Assembly: GCA_031271245.1 (NCBI GenBank)
Contig: JAISWC010000067.1
Location: forward strand, 1-6,827
DNA from: Tannerella sp.
GTDB lineage: Bacteria; Bacteroidota; Bacteroidia; Bacteroidales; Tannerellaceae
Direction: 5' to 3'
DNA length: 6,827 bases
Position numbers and translations under genes: made by a program. Numbering within the stretch: the stretch's first letter is position 1; every line of letters begins with the position of its first letter. Shown here piece by piece: positions 6,656-6,827 of the stretch. Under the pieces are notes generated by a model. It had not been told where the DNA came from, did not search any database, and was given only the letters and a program-made list of their open reading frames with translations.

Positions 6656-6827
6656 ATGAAACCGTATTCGCTCCACAGGCTGTATCATCCCGTCCGCGAC
6701 TATGTGTTTATCGGCGTCGGGACGCTGCTGTTCGGATTCGGCTTCAACGGGTTTATCCTCTCCGCCGAAGTCGTCCCGGGCGGACTGACGGGACTGTGTT
6801 CGCTGCTGTTCTACCTGACGGAGATTC
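6656..6827 (+). CDS. YitT-family membrane protein, 3'-truncated by window edge
   Basis: The frame from ATG 6656 is open to the window end, giving 57 residues (MKPYSLHRLYHPVRDYVFIG...). It starts with a short basic cytoplasmic stretch, then a hydrophobic segment (about 17-36) and FILSAEVVPGGLTGLCSLLFYL, the first transmembrane region and the conserved PGGxTG turn of the YitT/DUF161 family of multi-pass inner-membrane proteins. Full-length members are about 280-300 residues and end in a soluble DUF2179 domain; neither can be checked here. The family's transported substrate, if any, is not established. The start is the first ATG in frame, 32 nt after leuS, with no Shine-Dalgarno motif, as is normal in Bacteroidota. 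Confidence 0.85.
   Translation, partial: MKPYSLHRLYHPVRDYVFIGVGTLLFGFGFNGFILSAEVVPGGLTGLCSLLFYLTEI

Overview
The window looks like chromosomal DNA from a GC-rich member of the Bacteroidales (Bacteroidota). The clearest signs are a leucyl-tRNA synthetase closely resembling the Bacteroides type along its whole length, a TAnnTTTG-type -7 promoter element in front of it, starts without Shine-Dalgarno sequences, and a secreted family 2 glycoside hydrolase of a kind common in gut Bacteroidales. The genus cannot be fixed from what is visible.

Layout, all on the + strand: (1) 1-1533, the C-terminal two thirds of polynucleotide phosphorylase (pnp), cut by the window edge. (2) 1576-3387, an exported GH2 glycoside hydrolase starting 42 nt after pnp. 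(3) 3388-3596, a 209-nt intergenic region with a strong hairpin terminator and then the leuS promoter. (4) 3597-6623, leuS. (5) 6656-6827, the first 57 codons of a YitT-family membrane protein, running off the window. pnp and leuS are housekeeping genes of RNA turnover and translation. The glycosidase and the YitT protein have no obvious functional link to them, so this looks like ordinary chromosomal neighbours rather than a dedicated pathway.

The unusual part lies inside leuS. At about 4465-4704 the gene carries roughly 240 nt not expected in a Bacteroides-type LeuRS. The segment is bounded by two inverted, GC-rich arms of about 38 nt, each able to fold into its own hairpin with a 3-nt loop. 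It keeps the reading frame open and adds about 70 residues to a loop at the start of the CP1 editing domain. Its codon use differs from the rest of leuS, and part of its translation resembles the N-terminus of DUF559 (Vsr-like endonuclease fold) proteins. The best reading is a palindrome-bounded mobile element, or its decayed remnant, inserted in frame into an essential gene.

A second oddity is a perfect 17-bp inverted repeat that brackets leuS (3541-3557 and 6622-6638). The downstream copy belongs to an 8-bp-period repeat that tiles the whole 32-nt leuS-yitT gap.
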